From Roseiarcus sp963730555 (lineage in GTDB: Bacteria > Pseudomonadota > Alphaproteobacteria > Rhizobiales > Beijerinckiaceae), in the NCBI GenBank assembly GCA_963730555.1, contig CAVSSS010000005.1:62001-126000 (forward strand): a stretch of DNA of 64,000 nucleotides, in the 5' to 3' direction. The notes under the pieces were generated by a model. It had not been told where the DNA came from and did no database searches. It saw only the letters and a list, made by a program, of their open reading frames with translations. Below are positions 25,787-33,007 of the stretch, piece after piece; position 1 is the stretch's first letter; the number at the start of each line of letters is the position of its first letter. Position numbers and translations under genes: made by a program.

Positions 25787-25836
25787 TGACTGAAAATCAC
25801 GGTGTCGGTGGTTCGATTCCGCCCCTGGGCACCATT
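25787..25836 (+). repeat. attR: 50-bp tRNA-Phe 3' repeat
   Basis: Exact copy of 22084-22133. It lacks the acceptor 5' strand and D-arm, so it is not a second tRNA. It marks the distal end of the island. Confidence 0.9.
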
Positions 25837-25890
25837 AAATCAAAGACTTAGTAGGCTTCTTCTACAGATAAAAATGAAGGACAAAAATCC

Positions 25891-25932
25891 GGGACAACGT
25901 TTGGGACAACAAATCGCGAGATTTTGTTGTCC
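25891..25932. repeat. GGGACAAC repeats and hairpin just outside attR
   Basis: GGGACAAC occurs at 25891-25898 and 25903-25910, and its inverse GTTGTCC at 25926-25932. GGACAACAAA (25904-25913) pairs perfectly with TTTGTTGTCC (25923-25932). Comparable tandem GGGGACAA motifs often lie beside tRNA attachment sites as integrase arm sites, so a second element may have been integrated here. Confidence 0.5.
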
Positions 25933-26150
25933 TTGGCGGTGGAGGCAAGCAAGTTGAAGACGCCTCGCAAATCGACGCGGTAGACGCGCTTGGATAAATC
26001 CGGTTGGTATCGCCAAGGTTACGGGAAGACGTCGGGACGGCAGATGTTTCGTCCATTCTCTTGAACGCCGCTAACAATAGGATTCCCAAGGGCCTAAAGG
26101 AGTCTGCGCCCCGTTTGAACGCGCCTTTCTCGGAGGGCAAAATGCATGAT

Positions 26151-26188
26151 CAACGTCCTTGGAGGAGCGACCCAACGTCCTTGGAGGA
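26151..26188. repeat. 16-bp direct repeat CAACGTCCTTGGAGGA
   Basis: Two identical copies lie at 26151-26166 and 26173-26188, separated by six bases, next to the IS66 remnant. They could be part of an element end or a local duplication. Confidence 0.5.
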
Positions 26189-26219
26189 CTTTGCTAGGGT
26201 CTTTCCTTGTCCACCAAGG

Positions 26220-26690
26220 GACGTGTGAAACTATCGAACTCGCAACCTGACGCGAGTTTCCTGACCAACGGCACGAATATCGACAACGGCGGGCAACGCG
26301 AAGCCGGCGTGAACGTGGCGCTCGATATTTGCACCAAGGGCGAGCCGGTCCGGCGGACGTCGATGTAGGCCTGACGACGCAGCGGCAGATGATCGCAGAA
26401 CGACAAAATGACATGGGCTGGCAGCGAAGGGGCACCGGACGTCCCTTTCGATTGGCAACGTCGGCACCGGCGCCTTGGCGCGCCACGCTCACGTCGCAGG
26501 CTCGGCAACTCATCCTCGGCCGCACGCTCATGACGCGCTTGAAGTGGGAGAGAACGAGCACCTCGGCCTCACCCGGCGGCGCGATACCTGGACGCTTACG
26601 ACGTCTCGAGCTATTTCCGGAGGCTTGGTTCTCCAGTTCGGGCTTGAGAACAACCAATCCCGGAGTCCCTCGAAACTTGCCGAAATTCGT
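26220..26690 (-). pseudogene. IS66-family transposase remnant
   Basis: Minus-strand pieces in at least three frames match the central part of IS66 TnpC: a zinc-ribbon-like SVRPRMSCRACDVSVARQ, then LPAHVILSFCDHLPLRRQAY (compare the IS66 'AHVL.KYADHLPLYRQ' block), and GFALPAVVDIRA. Stops and frameshifts break every frame and both ends are missing, so this is a dead fragment. The IS3 element at 26785 lies just upstream of it. Confidence 0.6.
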
Positions 26691-26821
26691 GTTCCGCCGC
26701 GACACTGCTTGAGGCGATCAAGCAGGCGTAGAAACGCGCTAAGTCGTAGAGTCGGCTCATTCAGTGCTCTGACAGCGGGCGTGGTGGACTTGCCCGGCAT
26801 TTGTGGAGAGCGTTTTCGATT

Positions 26822-27679
26822 TTACGCTGCCCGCCCTTCGAACTGAAGCGGGCTGATGAAGTCGAGCGCCGAATGGCGGCGGACGGGATTGTAGAAGCCG
26901 TCGATGTAACGGCCGATTGCGATCGCAGCTTCGATCCGGCTCTGGAAGATGGTGCGCCAGACGAGTTCGGCCTTGAGGGTCTTGAAGAACGTCTCGACCA
27001 TGGCGTTGTCGAAGCAGTTTCCCTTGCCCGACATCGAGATCGAGATGCCGTTCTTTCTCAGCTCAGCCTGGTACTCGACGGAGCAGTATTGGCTGCCACG
27101 GTCCGCGTGGTGAATGAGCCCGACGGATGGACACCGCACGGCGACGGCCCGGCGTAGGGCCAACAACGCCAGTTCCTTATGGAGCCGGTCGCCGGCGGCC
27201 CAGCCGACGACGCGCCGAGCAAAGAGGTCAATGACGACGGCAAGGTAGAGCCAGCCCTCGCGTGTCCAGACATAGGAGATGTCGGCACCCCATTTCTGGT
27301 TCGGCCCCGCTGCGTTGAAGTCTTGATTTAAGAGGTTTGGCGCGACCGGAAAGGCGTGCAGGCTGTCGGTCGTTCGTTTGAAGCGCCGCCTCTGCCGCGC
27401 CTTCAGGGCATTCTCTCGCATCAGCCGGGCGACCCGATGACGACCGATGGTGATCCCGTCATCGCGAAGCTCGCGCGTCATGCGCGGGCTGCCGTAGGTT
27501 GCGTTCGACAGTGCAAAGGCCGAGCGAATATGGGCCAGCAGCACCATGTCCTCATGCTGTCGACGGCAGGCCGGTCGATCCTTCCTGGCAAAATAGCCGC
27601 TCTGACTGACGCCAAGAACCTTGCAGAGACGCTGGACGGGGAATTCCTTCTTCGCCGCATCGATGAGACGGAACCTCAT
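26822..27679 (-). CDS. IS3-family transposase OrfB (DDE integrase core)
   Basis: The 285-residue protein contains an HTH_21-like segment and an rve integrase core. The catalytic residues fall in WGADISYV, LIHHADRGSQY and NCFDNAMVETFFKTLK, followed by the HRRHSAL-type end (NPVRRHSALDFISP). Its ATG overlaps the orfA stop (ATGA at 27676-27679), and AAGGAGGG precedes it. OrfB may therefore be made by coupling rather than by the A-run frameshift common in IS3. Intact. Confidence 0.9.
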   Translation of the reverse strand: MRFRLIDAAKKEFPVQRLCKVLGVSQSGYFARKDRPACRRQHEDMVLLAHIRSAFALSNATYGSPRMTRELRDDGITIGRHRVARLMRENALKARQRRRFKRTTDSLHAFPVAPNLLNQDFNAAGPNQKWGADISYVWTREGWLYLAVVIDLFARRVVGWAAGDRLHKELALLALRRAVAVRCPSVGLIHHADRGSQYCSVEYQAELRKNGISISMSGKGNCFDNAMVETFFKTLKAELVWRTIFQSRIEAAIAIGRYIDGFYNPVRRHSALDFISPLQFEGRAA

Positions 27680-27972
27680 CGACTTCCCTCCTTGGCGAAA
27701 AAAGTCGCGGCCCTCTTCAGGATCTCGCGTTCCTGTCGCAAGATCTCATTCTCGCGCCGCAACCGCTTCAGCTCAGCCGCCAGGTCCTCCTGCCGTTCGG
27801 GCGGCGGCGCCTCGATCTCGTGCTCGCGGCGCTTGTCGAGCCAGCGTCGCAGCGTCGAAAGGCCGACGCCGAGGTCCATGGCGATCTCCCTTTGCGTCCG
27901 ACCACTCACCTCAACCAACCGAACGGCTTCGGCTTCAAATTCCTTCCCGAACCGTCGCTGCGGCTTGCCCAT
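27676..27972 (-). CDS. IS3-family transposase OrfA (HTH)
   Basis: The 98-residue protein has the HTH_Tnp_1 fold (RTQREIAMDLGVGLSTLRRW) and a C-terminal leucine-zipper-like helix (ELKRLRRENEILRQEREILK). It recognises the element's ends. AGAGGAG lies six bases before the ATG at 27972. It overlaps orfB by four bases. Intact. Confidence 0.9.
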   Translation of the reverse strand: MGKPQRRFGKEFEAEAVRLVEVSGRTQREIAMDLGVGLSTLRRWLDKRREHEIEAPPPERQEDLAAELKRLRRENEILRQEREILKRAATFFAKEGSR

Positions 27973-28136
27973 GAAATGCTCCTCTTTCCTTCAGAAGAGC
28001 TCTCCACTTTCCCAAGGCAAGTCCATGGTGGCTCACTACGCTTAAGATGCGCCATAGGCGCTTCGATCTTGATCAGGCGGCGCGCGATATCTGCGGCCTG
28101 AAGCCAAGCGCGCTGTCTCGGCCAGTGAGCTATATG

Positions 28137-29275
28137 CTAGTGTCCTGATTCTGAGGTTTGTGCGATTTTGGCTTGGGCTGCGGCGATGTCGAGGGTTTTG
28201 AGACAGAAGCGTTTTATGGCGGCGAGGATATCGTCGGCGGATTTGGTCCAGCGGAAGGGCTTTGGGTCGGCGTTGACGGCGGCGAGGTAGGCTCGGATCG
28301 CGGTTTGCAATTCCGCGGTCGAGCGGTGGACGCCGCGGCGGATTTGCTTTTCGGTGACGTCGGCGAAGAAGCGCTCGACCTGATTGACCCACGAGCTGGC
28401 GGTCGGGGTGAAGTGAACATGCCATCGCGGCCGCGCGCCGAGCCACTTTCGGATCGGCTCGGTCTTGTGGGTGGCGTAGTTGTCCATCACGAGGTGGACG
28501 TCGAGGCCGCGCGGGACATTGCGTTCGATCTCGCGCAGGAAGCTCAGGAACTCGCGTCCGCGATGACGGGGATAGCAGCGCCCCATGACCTTGCCGGTGG
28601 CGGCGTCGAGAGCAGCGAACAGGCTAAGGGTTCCGTGACGCGCATAGTCGTGGGTGCGCCGCTCGATCTGGCCCGGGCGCATCGGCAAAAGCGGCTGCGT
28701 TCGGTCCAGCGCCTGGATCTGGCTCTTTTCGTCAACGCAAAGAACCAGCGCGCGCTCCGGCGGCGACAGATAAAGCCCGACGATATCGCGCACCTTCTCG
28801 ACGAAAGAGGATCGGTTGAGAGCTTGAAGGTTTCGGTGCGGTGAGGCTGGAGGTTGAAAGCCCTCCAGATGCGGTGGATCGTCGAAGGCGCGAAGCCGGC
28901 TGCTTTCGCCATCGAGCGCAGGCTCCAGTGCGTCGCATCCGGAGGCGTCGCCTCGAGCGTCTGGCGAACGACCTCGGCGACCTCGTCATCGCCGATCTGG
29001 CGCGGCGCGCCGGGACGGGGCTCGTCATAAAGACCCGCCATCCGATGTTCGGCGAACCGGCGCCGCCATTTTCCAACCGTGTTGGGGGCTGCGCCCAGCC
29101 GCAGGCTGATGTCCTTGTTTGCCACCCCTTCCGCCGCGTGCAAGACGATGCGCGCCCGCTGCGCCAGCCCCTGCGCGGTCTTGCGTCGCGACGCAAGGCT
29201 CTCAAGTTCGCGCCGCTCGCTGTCGGTCAAATCGATCCCAACCGCCGTCTTGCCCATCGCCATCCTCCGCGCCAA
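28137..29275 (-). pseudogene. IS630-family transposase, frameshifted
   Basis: The N-terminal part has the IS630 HTH (NKDISLRLGAAPNTVGKWRRRF). The DDE core follows in another frame, with residues in CVDEKSQIQALDR, LVMDNYATHKT and SSWVNQVERFFADVT. The change of frame lies near 28801-28808, where one T appears to be missing from CTCTTTCGTC. The stop codon TAG is supplied by the CTAG target sequence at 28137-28140. The gene is the only cargo of the element at 28141-29313. Loss of one base could be a real defect or a sequence error. Confidence 0.85.
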
Positions 29276-29313
29276 CGCGCGCAGAGAATCGTATATATTT
29301 GTCGATCAGGACA
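28141..29313 (-). mobile_element. IS630-family insertion sequence at CTAG
   Basis: About 1.17 kb, with short inverted repeats TGTCCTGAT at 28141 and ATCAGGACA ending at 29313. Both sides are CTAG (28137-28140 and 29314-29317), in line with IS630 elements that insert at the TA of CTAG. Its right-hand CTAG is also the left target site of the next element. Confidence 0.75.
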
Positions 29314-29317
29314 CTAG

Positions 29318-30194
29318 GCCATGTGGACGAATTTTCGCCGGTCGACGCTTTTGGGATTCCCGCGGTGAATCAGGCATGATTCGTCAGGACTCCGACCGAA
29401 TCAGAGGCCGGAGCCTATGTCGACAAAGATGGATGATGACGATTGGGCGCACACGCTTGCGGTGTTCCGCGCCTGCCTGCCTCGGCGTGGACGGAAGGCC
29501 GCCGACGACCGCCGCTTCCTCGAGGCGCTTCATTTCTTCACCGTCGAGAACGTTCGCTGGCGCGCGCTGCCGGAGCGCTTCGGTCATTGGAACAGCGTGT
29601 GGAAGCGCTTCGATCGCTTGAGCAAGGCTGGCGTCTTCGAGGCCTTCTTCGACACGCTCGCGTCGATGAGCTCCACGGCCCATCTCCTTCAGATGTTCGA
29701 CTCCACCGTCGTGCGCGCTCATGTATCGGCGGCCGGAGCAAAGGGGGGCAAGAAGGCCAGGCGCTCGCGCGCTCGCGTGGCGGCTTCACCACGAAAATCC
29801 ACGCAAAATCGGACGCCTCCGGGGATATCATCGCCTTCGACCTGACCGGCGGCGAAGCCTTCGACGGGCGTCACTTCGAAACCCTGCTCGATATCGGGCC
29901 CGACATTCAGCCGCGCGCCGTCATCTGCGGCAAAGGCTACGCCAGCAAGGCCAATCGGGATGCCGCAAGAGCGCGCGGCATCGCTCCGGTCATCCCGCAC
30001 AAGGCGAACGAAAAGGACAAGCCAGCCTTCTTCGCACGAACCCTCTACAAAGCCCGCGCACGCATCGAGCAGGGCGTCGGACGGCTCAAGCGCTTCAAGC
30101 GCGTCGCGCTCCGCTGCGAAAAGACCGAACGAAACTTCAGATCAATCGTCAGCTTCGCCGCCGGCCTCTGCTTGATCAAATTCGTCCACATGGC
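29318..30194 (+). mobile_element. IS5-family (IS427-group-like) insertion sequence
   Basis: About 0.88 kb with perfect terminal inverted repeats (GCCATGTGGACGAATTT at 29318 and its complement ending at 30194). CTAG lies on both sides (29314-29317 and 30195-30198). It abuts the IS630 element and shares the CTAG between them. Confidence 0.8.
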
Positions 30195-30198
30195 CTAG
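29417..30198 (+). CDS. IS5-family transposase made by -1 frameshifting
   Basis: The first frame (29417 to about 29750) gives MSTKMDDDDWAHTLAVFRAC and the DDE-type N-terminal region (MFDSTVVRAHVSAAGAKGG). The second frame continues RSRGGFTTKIHAKSDASGDI, GGEAFDGRHFETLL, CGKGYASKANR and ERNFRSIVSFAAGLCLIKF. At the switch is GGGGGGC in the phase G-GGG-GGC, a valid slippery heptamer. A -1 slip there yields the usual GAKGGQEGQALARSRGG sequence. Two-frame, slippery-site transposases are normal in this IS group, so the gene may be functional. The stop TAG overlaps the right CTAG. Confidence 0.8.
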
Positions 30199-30252
30199 CT
30201 CGCACTGCGATAAGGATATGCCGCTTCCGTAAAGACCAGGCGGACAGGTACG

Positions 30253-30771
30253 TTGACAGGGCTCATCAATATCTGGAGGTCCGCTCACGCGCTTGCGATC
30301 CTTCAAAGCCTTGTCCTCGTCATCGCAGCCAACGGGGCGCCAGTCCTGCTCGCCCGGCTATTGGGAGCGCGCTTTGCTCATCCAATCGACGGGGGGATCG
30401 TGTTGCGTGACGGCCATTCTCTATTCGGTCGTTCCAAGACTGTTCGAGGCATCGCCGCAGCTGTTCTTCTTGCCGCCTGCGCCGCAGTCCTCATGAGTTT
30501 GCCGTGGCGGCTGGGCGCGCTCGCCGCTGCTTGCGCAATGGCGGGCGATTGTCTCTCGTCCTTCGTCAAACGGCGATTTGGACTCGAGCCGAGCAGCATG
30601 ACGCGCGGTCTCGATCAGGTCCCTGAATCGCTGTTTCCTGCGGTAGTTTGCAGCGCTTACTTGCCGCTCCGTCCTCTCGACGTTGCCTTGATCGTGCTTG
30701 TGTTCTCCGTTGGGGAGTTGGCGATGTCGCGACTCTTCTTCGCCGTCGGCTTGCGGGATCGTCCCTACTGA
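30253..30771 (+). CDS. CDP-archaeol synthase-like (DUF46/CarS) membrane protein
   Basis: The 172-residue protein has four to five hydrophobic helices and the hallmarks of the CarS/DUF46 family: ANGAPVLLARLLG, PIDGGIVLRDGHSLFGRSKT, AMAGDCLSSFVKRRFGL and GLDQVPESLFP. Related enzymes transfer CMP from CTP to lipid phosphates, as CdsA does. The bacterial members' lipid substrate is not established. The start is a TTG at 30253, and the IS5 element ends only 58 bases upstream, so an original upstream start could have been displaced. It overlaps the convergent metallophosphoesterase by seven bases. Confidence 0.75.
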   Translation: MTGLINIWRSAHALAILQSLVLVIAANGAPVLLARLLGARFAHPIDGGIVLRDGHSLFGRSKTVRGIAAAVLLAACAAVLMSLPWRLGALAAACAMAGDCLSSFVKRRFGLEPSSMTRGLDQVPESLFPAVVCSAYLPLRPLDVALIVLVFSVGELAMSRLFFAVGLRDRPY

Positions 30772-31859
30772 GGGGTTCCGCGGTCAAACCGGTGCAGCGT
30801 GATCTCCGGCCGATTGTTGAAACGAACCGGGACGACGGAGGACCCCGCCCCGACTGACGTATAGCCCGCCATGCCCGCATGCCGCCATGCGCCAGCGCCG
30901 AAAGCGCGGGGCAAATCGGCTTCGAGCAGGATAGGAATGCCGCCGGGCAAGCAGATCTGCCCGCCGTGCGTATGTCCGCTCAGCATTAGGGCGAAACCAG
31001 CGTGCGCGGCCTGCCGGTAGATCTCCGGAGTGTGCGAGAGCAGGACAGAGACGTAACCCGGGGGAATCTCCGCAGCCGCTTTTTCGATGTTGTCAGCGCG
31101 ATAAAAATGCGCGTCGTCGACCCCCGCGAGATAGATTAAAGCGCCGCCGCGGTCGATGGCGACGGTTTCATTCAGCAACATGCGAATCCCCAGCGCCTCC
31201 AGGTCGGGAACCATCGCAATCGAATCGTGGTTGCCGAGTACCCCATAGATGTCGCCGCGTAGCGCTTCACATAGGCGCGCGACCCCCTCGAGGCAGGGCC
31301 TGCAATCGCCGTGGGTGCGTCCGCGATAATCGCCTGTCAGCACACAGAGATCATATGCGAGGTCATGCGCGAGTTCGGCCGCCCGCTGCATGGCGGGGCC
31401 GCTAAGGTCCGCATGCAGGTCGCTCAGATGCAGGACCGTGAAACCATCGAAAGCGCCTGGCAGATTTGGAAGACGCACAACGTTGCGCCGCACCTGCACC
31501 TCGCGTGCGTTAGCTCGGCCTCGCCAATAGGTCCCCGTCACGCGAAGCGCTATCTCGATCATCGCCTGCATCAAGGGCAAGTTCTCGAGGTGCAAGAAGC
31601 TTAGCCCCTGGCCAAAAGCCTGCGCCTCGTGCTCGCGCTCCATGCCGAGACGGAGCTGTGCATGAAACGGCCCGAGTCGGGTTTCCAGACGGCGCAGCGC
31701 TTCGTCAGGATCGAGGAGGCGGCGCGTCGTCAAGTAGTCGGCTCCCGGGGCGTTAGGAATTCGATCTCGCCTTTGTCGTCGACGCCTTGTACCTGCCGCC
31801 CATCTGGCAAGCGACAGGACGGTTCCAAGCCAGTCCTTAATAAAGATCGTGGGAGTCAC
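30765..31859 (-). CDS. Metallophosphoesterase (calcineurin-like; YaeI/LpxG-type)
   Basis: The 364-residue protein carries the five metal-binding blocks of the family: LHLSDLHAD, LTGDYRGR, GVLGNHDS, LLSHTPE and LSGHTHGGQ. The GHTHGGQ end and N-terminal hydrophobic segment resemble membrane-associated phosphodiesterases of the YaeI/LpxG branch, which can cleave UDP-2,3-diacylglucosamine. The start is a GTG at 31859. It is convergent with, and overlaps, the CarS-like gene; both may concern lipid head groups, which is inference from the pairing. Confidence 0.8.
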   Translation of the reverse strand: MTPTIFIKDWLGTVLSLARWAAGTRRRRQRRDRIPNAPGADYLTTRRLLDPDEALRRLETRLGPFHAQLRLGMEREHEAQAFGQGLSFLHLENLPLMQAMIEIALRVTGTYWRGRANAREVQVRRNVVRLPNLPGAFDGFTVLHLSDLHADLSGPAMQRAAELAHDLAYDLCVLTGDYRGRTHGDCRPCLEGVARLCEALRGDIYGVLGNHDSIAMVPDLEALGIRMLLNETVAIDRGGALIYLAGVDDAHFYRADNIEKAAAEIPPGYVSVLLSHTPEIYRQAAHAGFALMLSGHTHGGQICLPGGIPILLEADLPRAFGAGAWRHAGMAGYTSVGAGSSVVPVRFNNRPEITLHRFDRGTPQ

Positions 31860-31938
31860 GATGGCTCGATAACATCTTTACGCCCGGGCTCGATGCAGAG
31901 ATCTTGATCTCGCAATGCCCACCAAGACGACTTCCCCC

Positions 31939-32067
31939 GCGGCTTTGCCAATTAGAGCCCGCGCGGTCAGCGATCTCAACCAGATCCAACTCAAGAATAT
32001 CGCTGAGCCAATTCGCGTCTACTCGCTTCGAGGCGACGTCCCGCGCAGGCGACCTCGGCCTCGCTGA
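31939..32067 (+). pseudogene. Nucleotidyl cyclase C-terminal fragment
   Basis: A short frame ending at TGA 32065 reads SDLNQIQLKNIAEPIRVYSL. It matches the end of the cyclase domain in the two paralogs upstream (DLGPTALKNIAEPLRVYSV). Nothing else of the gene remains. It is thus a third cyclase copy reduced to about 40 codons, on the opposite strand. Confidence 0.6.
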
Positions 32068-32190
32068 TAAGCGCGTCGCGCAGGACTTAGCGATCGAAGC
32101 CTCGATCGCCCTGGCGGTGCTGATATCTTCGCTGTAATCGCCCTCGAGGCGGTGCCACGAAGGCGCTGGGCTGATCCGCTTGGGACAAAC

Positions 32191-32981
32191 TCAAAAGCGA
32201 TACGTGACACCCGTGGAGAACAGCCACGGTTGGAAAGTCGTCTTGATGGTGGCGGCCCCTGGAATCGTACCGACCGGCAGACCGAGATCGAATCCGGTCG
32301 ACTTTCCTGTGGACCAAACGAAGAGCTTCTTGACGTCTAAAAAGACACCCCAATTCCGGTTGAACATGTAATCGGAGCCGGCCTGAGCAACGAGGCCGAC
32401 CGTGGGCGCAAACGAGCCTCCGGTGTTAAAACCGTCCTGAACTGCAAGTTCGAAACTCGGCGCGATTCCGCCACCCAGACAAGGCTGGATCGCGCCAAAC
32501 TGCGTGAAATGATAGACGGCTGTTATAGGAACCACGCCTGGCAACAACTTACTGAGAACGGCCCCTGAAAATGGCGGCGTCGGCGAGAACCCGGTAAACT
32601 TTATGGTCAGGCCAACGGGGAACTGCGGTCGATACCTCAAGTGACCAGTTCGGGGTAAAGAAATAGCCGGCCTGGAAGCTTGCGGAAACAATGCTCGAAT
32701 AGCTCGCGCCTCGCCCGACCAACGACAGCTGGGGTCCGAAACCGCCGACGGGAACAAGTTCGATTCCCAGGCCCGCGACCTCCACCACGGGTTGCGCGAA
32801 CAAGCTGGACCAACTTTGATTGAGTGCGCCTAGCGCACCGAGCTTCACGTACCAGCGGGGGCCGCTTCCGCAGCAGGGCTCGGCCTAGCCAGCGGGTTGG
32901 GCAGGTCCGCAGCATGAAGCGCGCGCCAGCGGAGAGAGCGAAAATTAGTGATCCGGAAACGAAGGCTTTGAGGCTCATCAT
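32191..32981 (-). pseudogene. OmpW-family outer-membrane protein, frameshifted
   Basis: A signal peptide (MMSLKAFVSGSLIFALSAGA from 32981, with AGAGGA upstream) is followed in other frames by AADLPNPLARPSPAAEAAPA, then KLGALGALNQSWSSLF, SYSSIVSASFQAGYFFTPNW, and finally LLPGVVPITAVYHF, SDYMFNRNWGVFLDVKK and a terminal ...TGVTYRF. The order and the closing Phe are those of OmpW-type eight-strand barrels. At least two frame changes (near 32920 and near 32620) break it. Intact OmpW proteins form small channels for hydrophobic compounds. Confidence 0.7.
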
Positions 32982-33007
32982 AACTGGTCCTCTCGCTGAG
33001 GCTGGGG

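Larger units (their letters stand above)
22084..25836. mobile_element. tRNA-Phe-integrated island with SIR2-like and SLATT-like genes
   Basis: A 50-bp exact direct repeat (22084-22133 and 25787-25836), spanning the anticodon loop to the CCA end of tRNA-Phe, brackets about 3.7 kb. The cargo is a SIR2-like protein (+), a phage-type protein (-) and a SLATT-like two-TM protein (+). No integrase, excisionase or replication gene is present, so it is either a stripped remnant or a satellite moved by an integrase in trans. The 11-mer GAGTTTGACAA occurs near both ends (22178-22188, 25735-25745), with related copies at 22191 and 25695, as expected for integrase arm sites. Confidence 0.8.
26785..28025 (-). 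mobile_element. IS3-family insertion sequence, complete
   Basis: About 1.24 kb. The ends match as inverted repeats: TGGACTTGCCCGGCATTTGT at 26785, and TGGACTTGCCTTGGGAAAGT on the complement of 28025, both followed by GGAGAGC. The element is flanked by TGG (26782-26784 and 28026-28028), a three-base target duplication typical of the family. It carries orfA and orfB with intact frames. Confidence 0.85.

Noticed and set aside
25787..25836. A second tRNA-Phe
   Set aside because: Only the 3' half is present; the acceptor 5' strand and D-arm are missing, so it is an attachment-site copy.
26094..26705. A 203-codon minus-strand hypothetical gene
   Set aside because: Its frame mixes real IS66-like pieces with out-of-frame sequence; better described as an IS66 remnant.
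28158..28844. A 228-codon plus-strand frame
   Set aside because: Antisense to the IS630 transposase.
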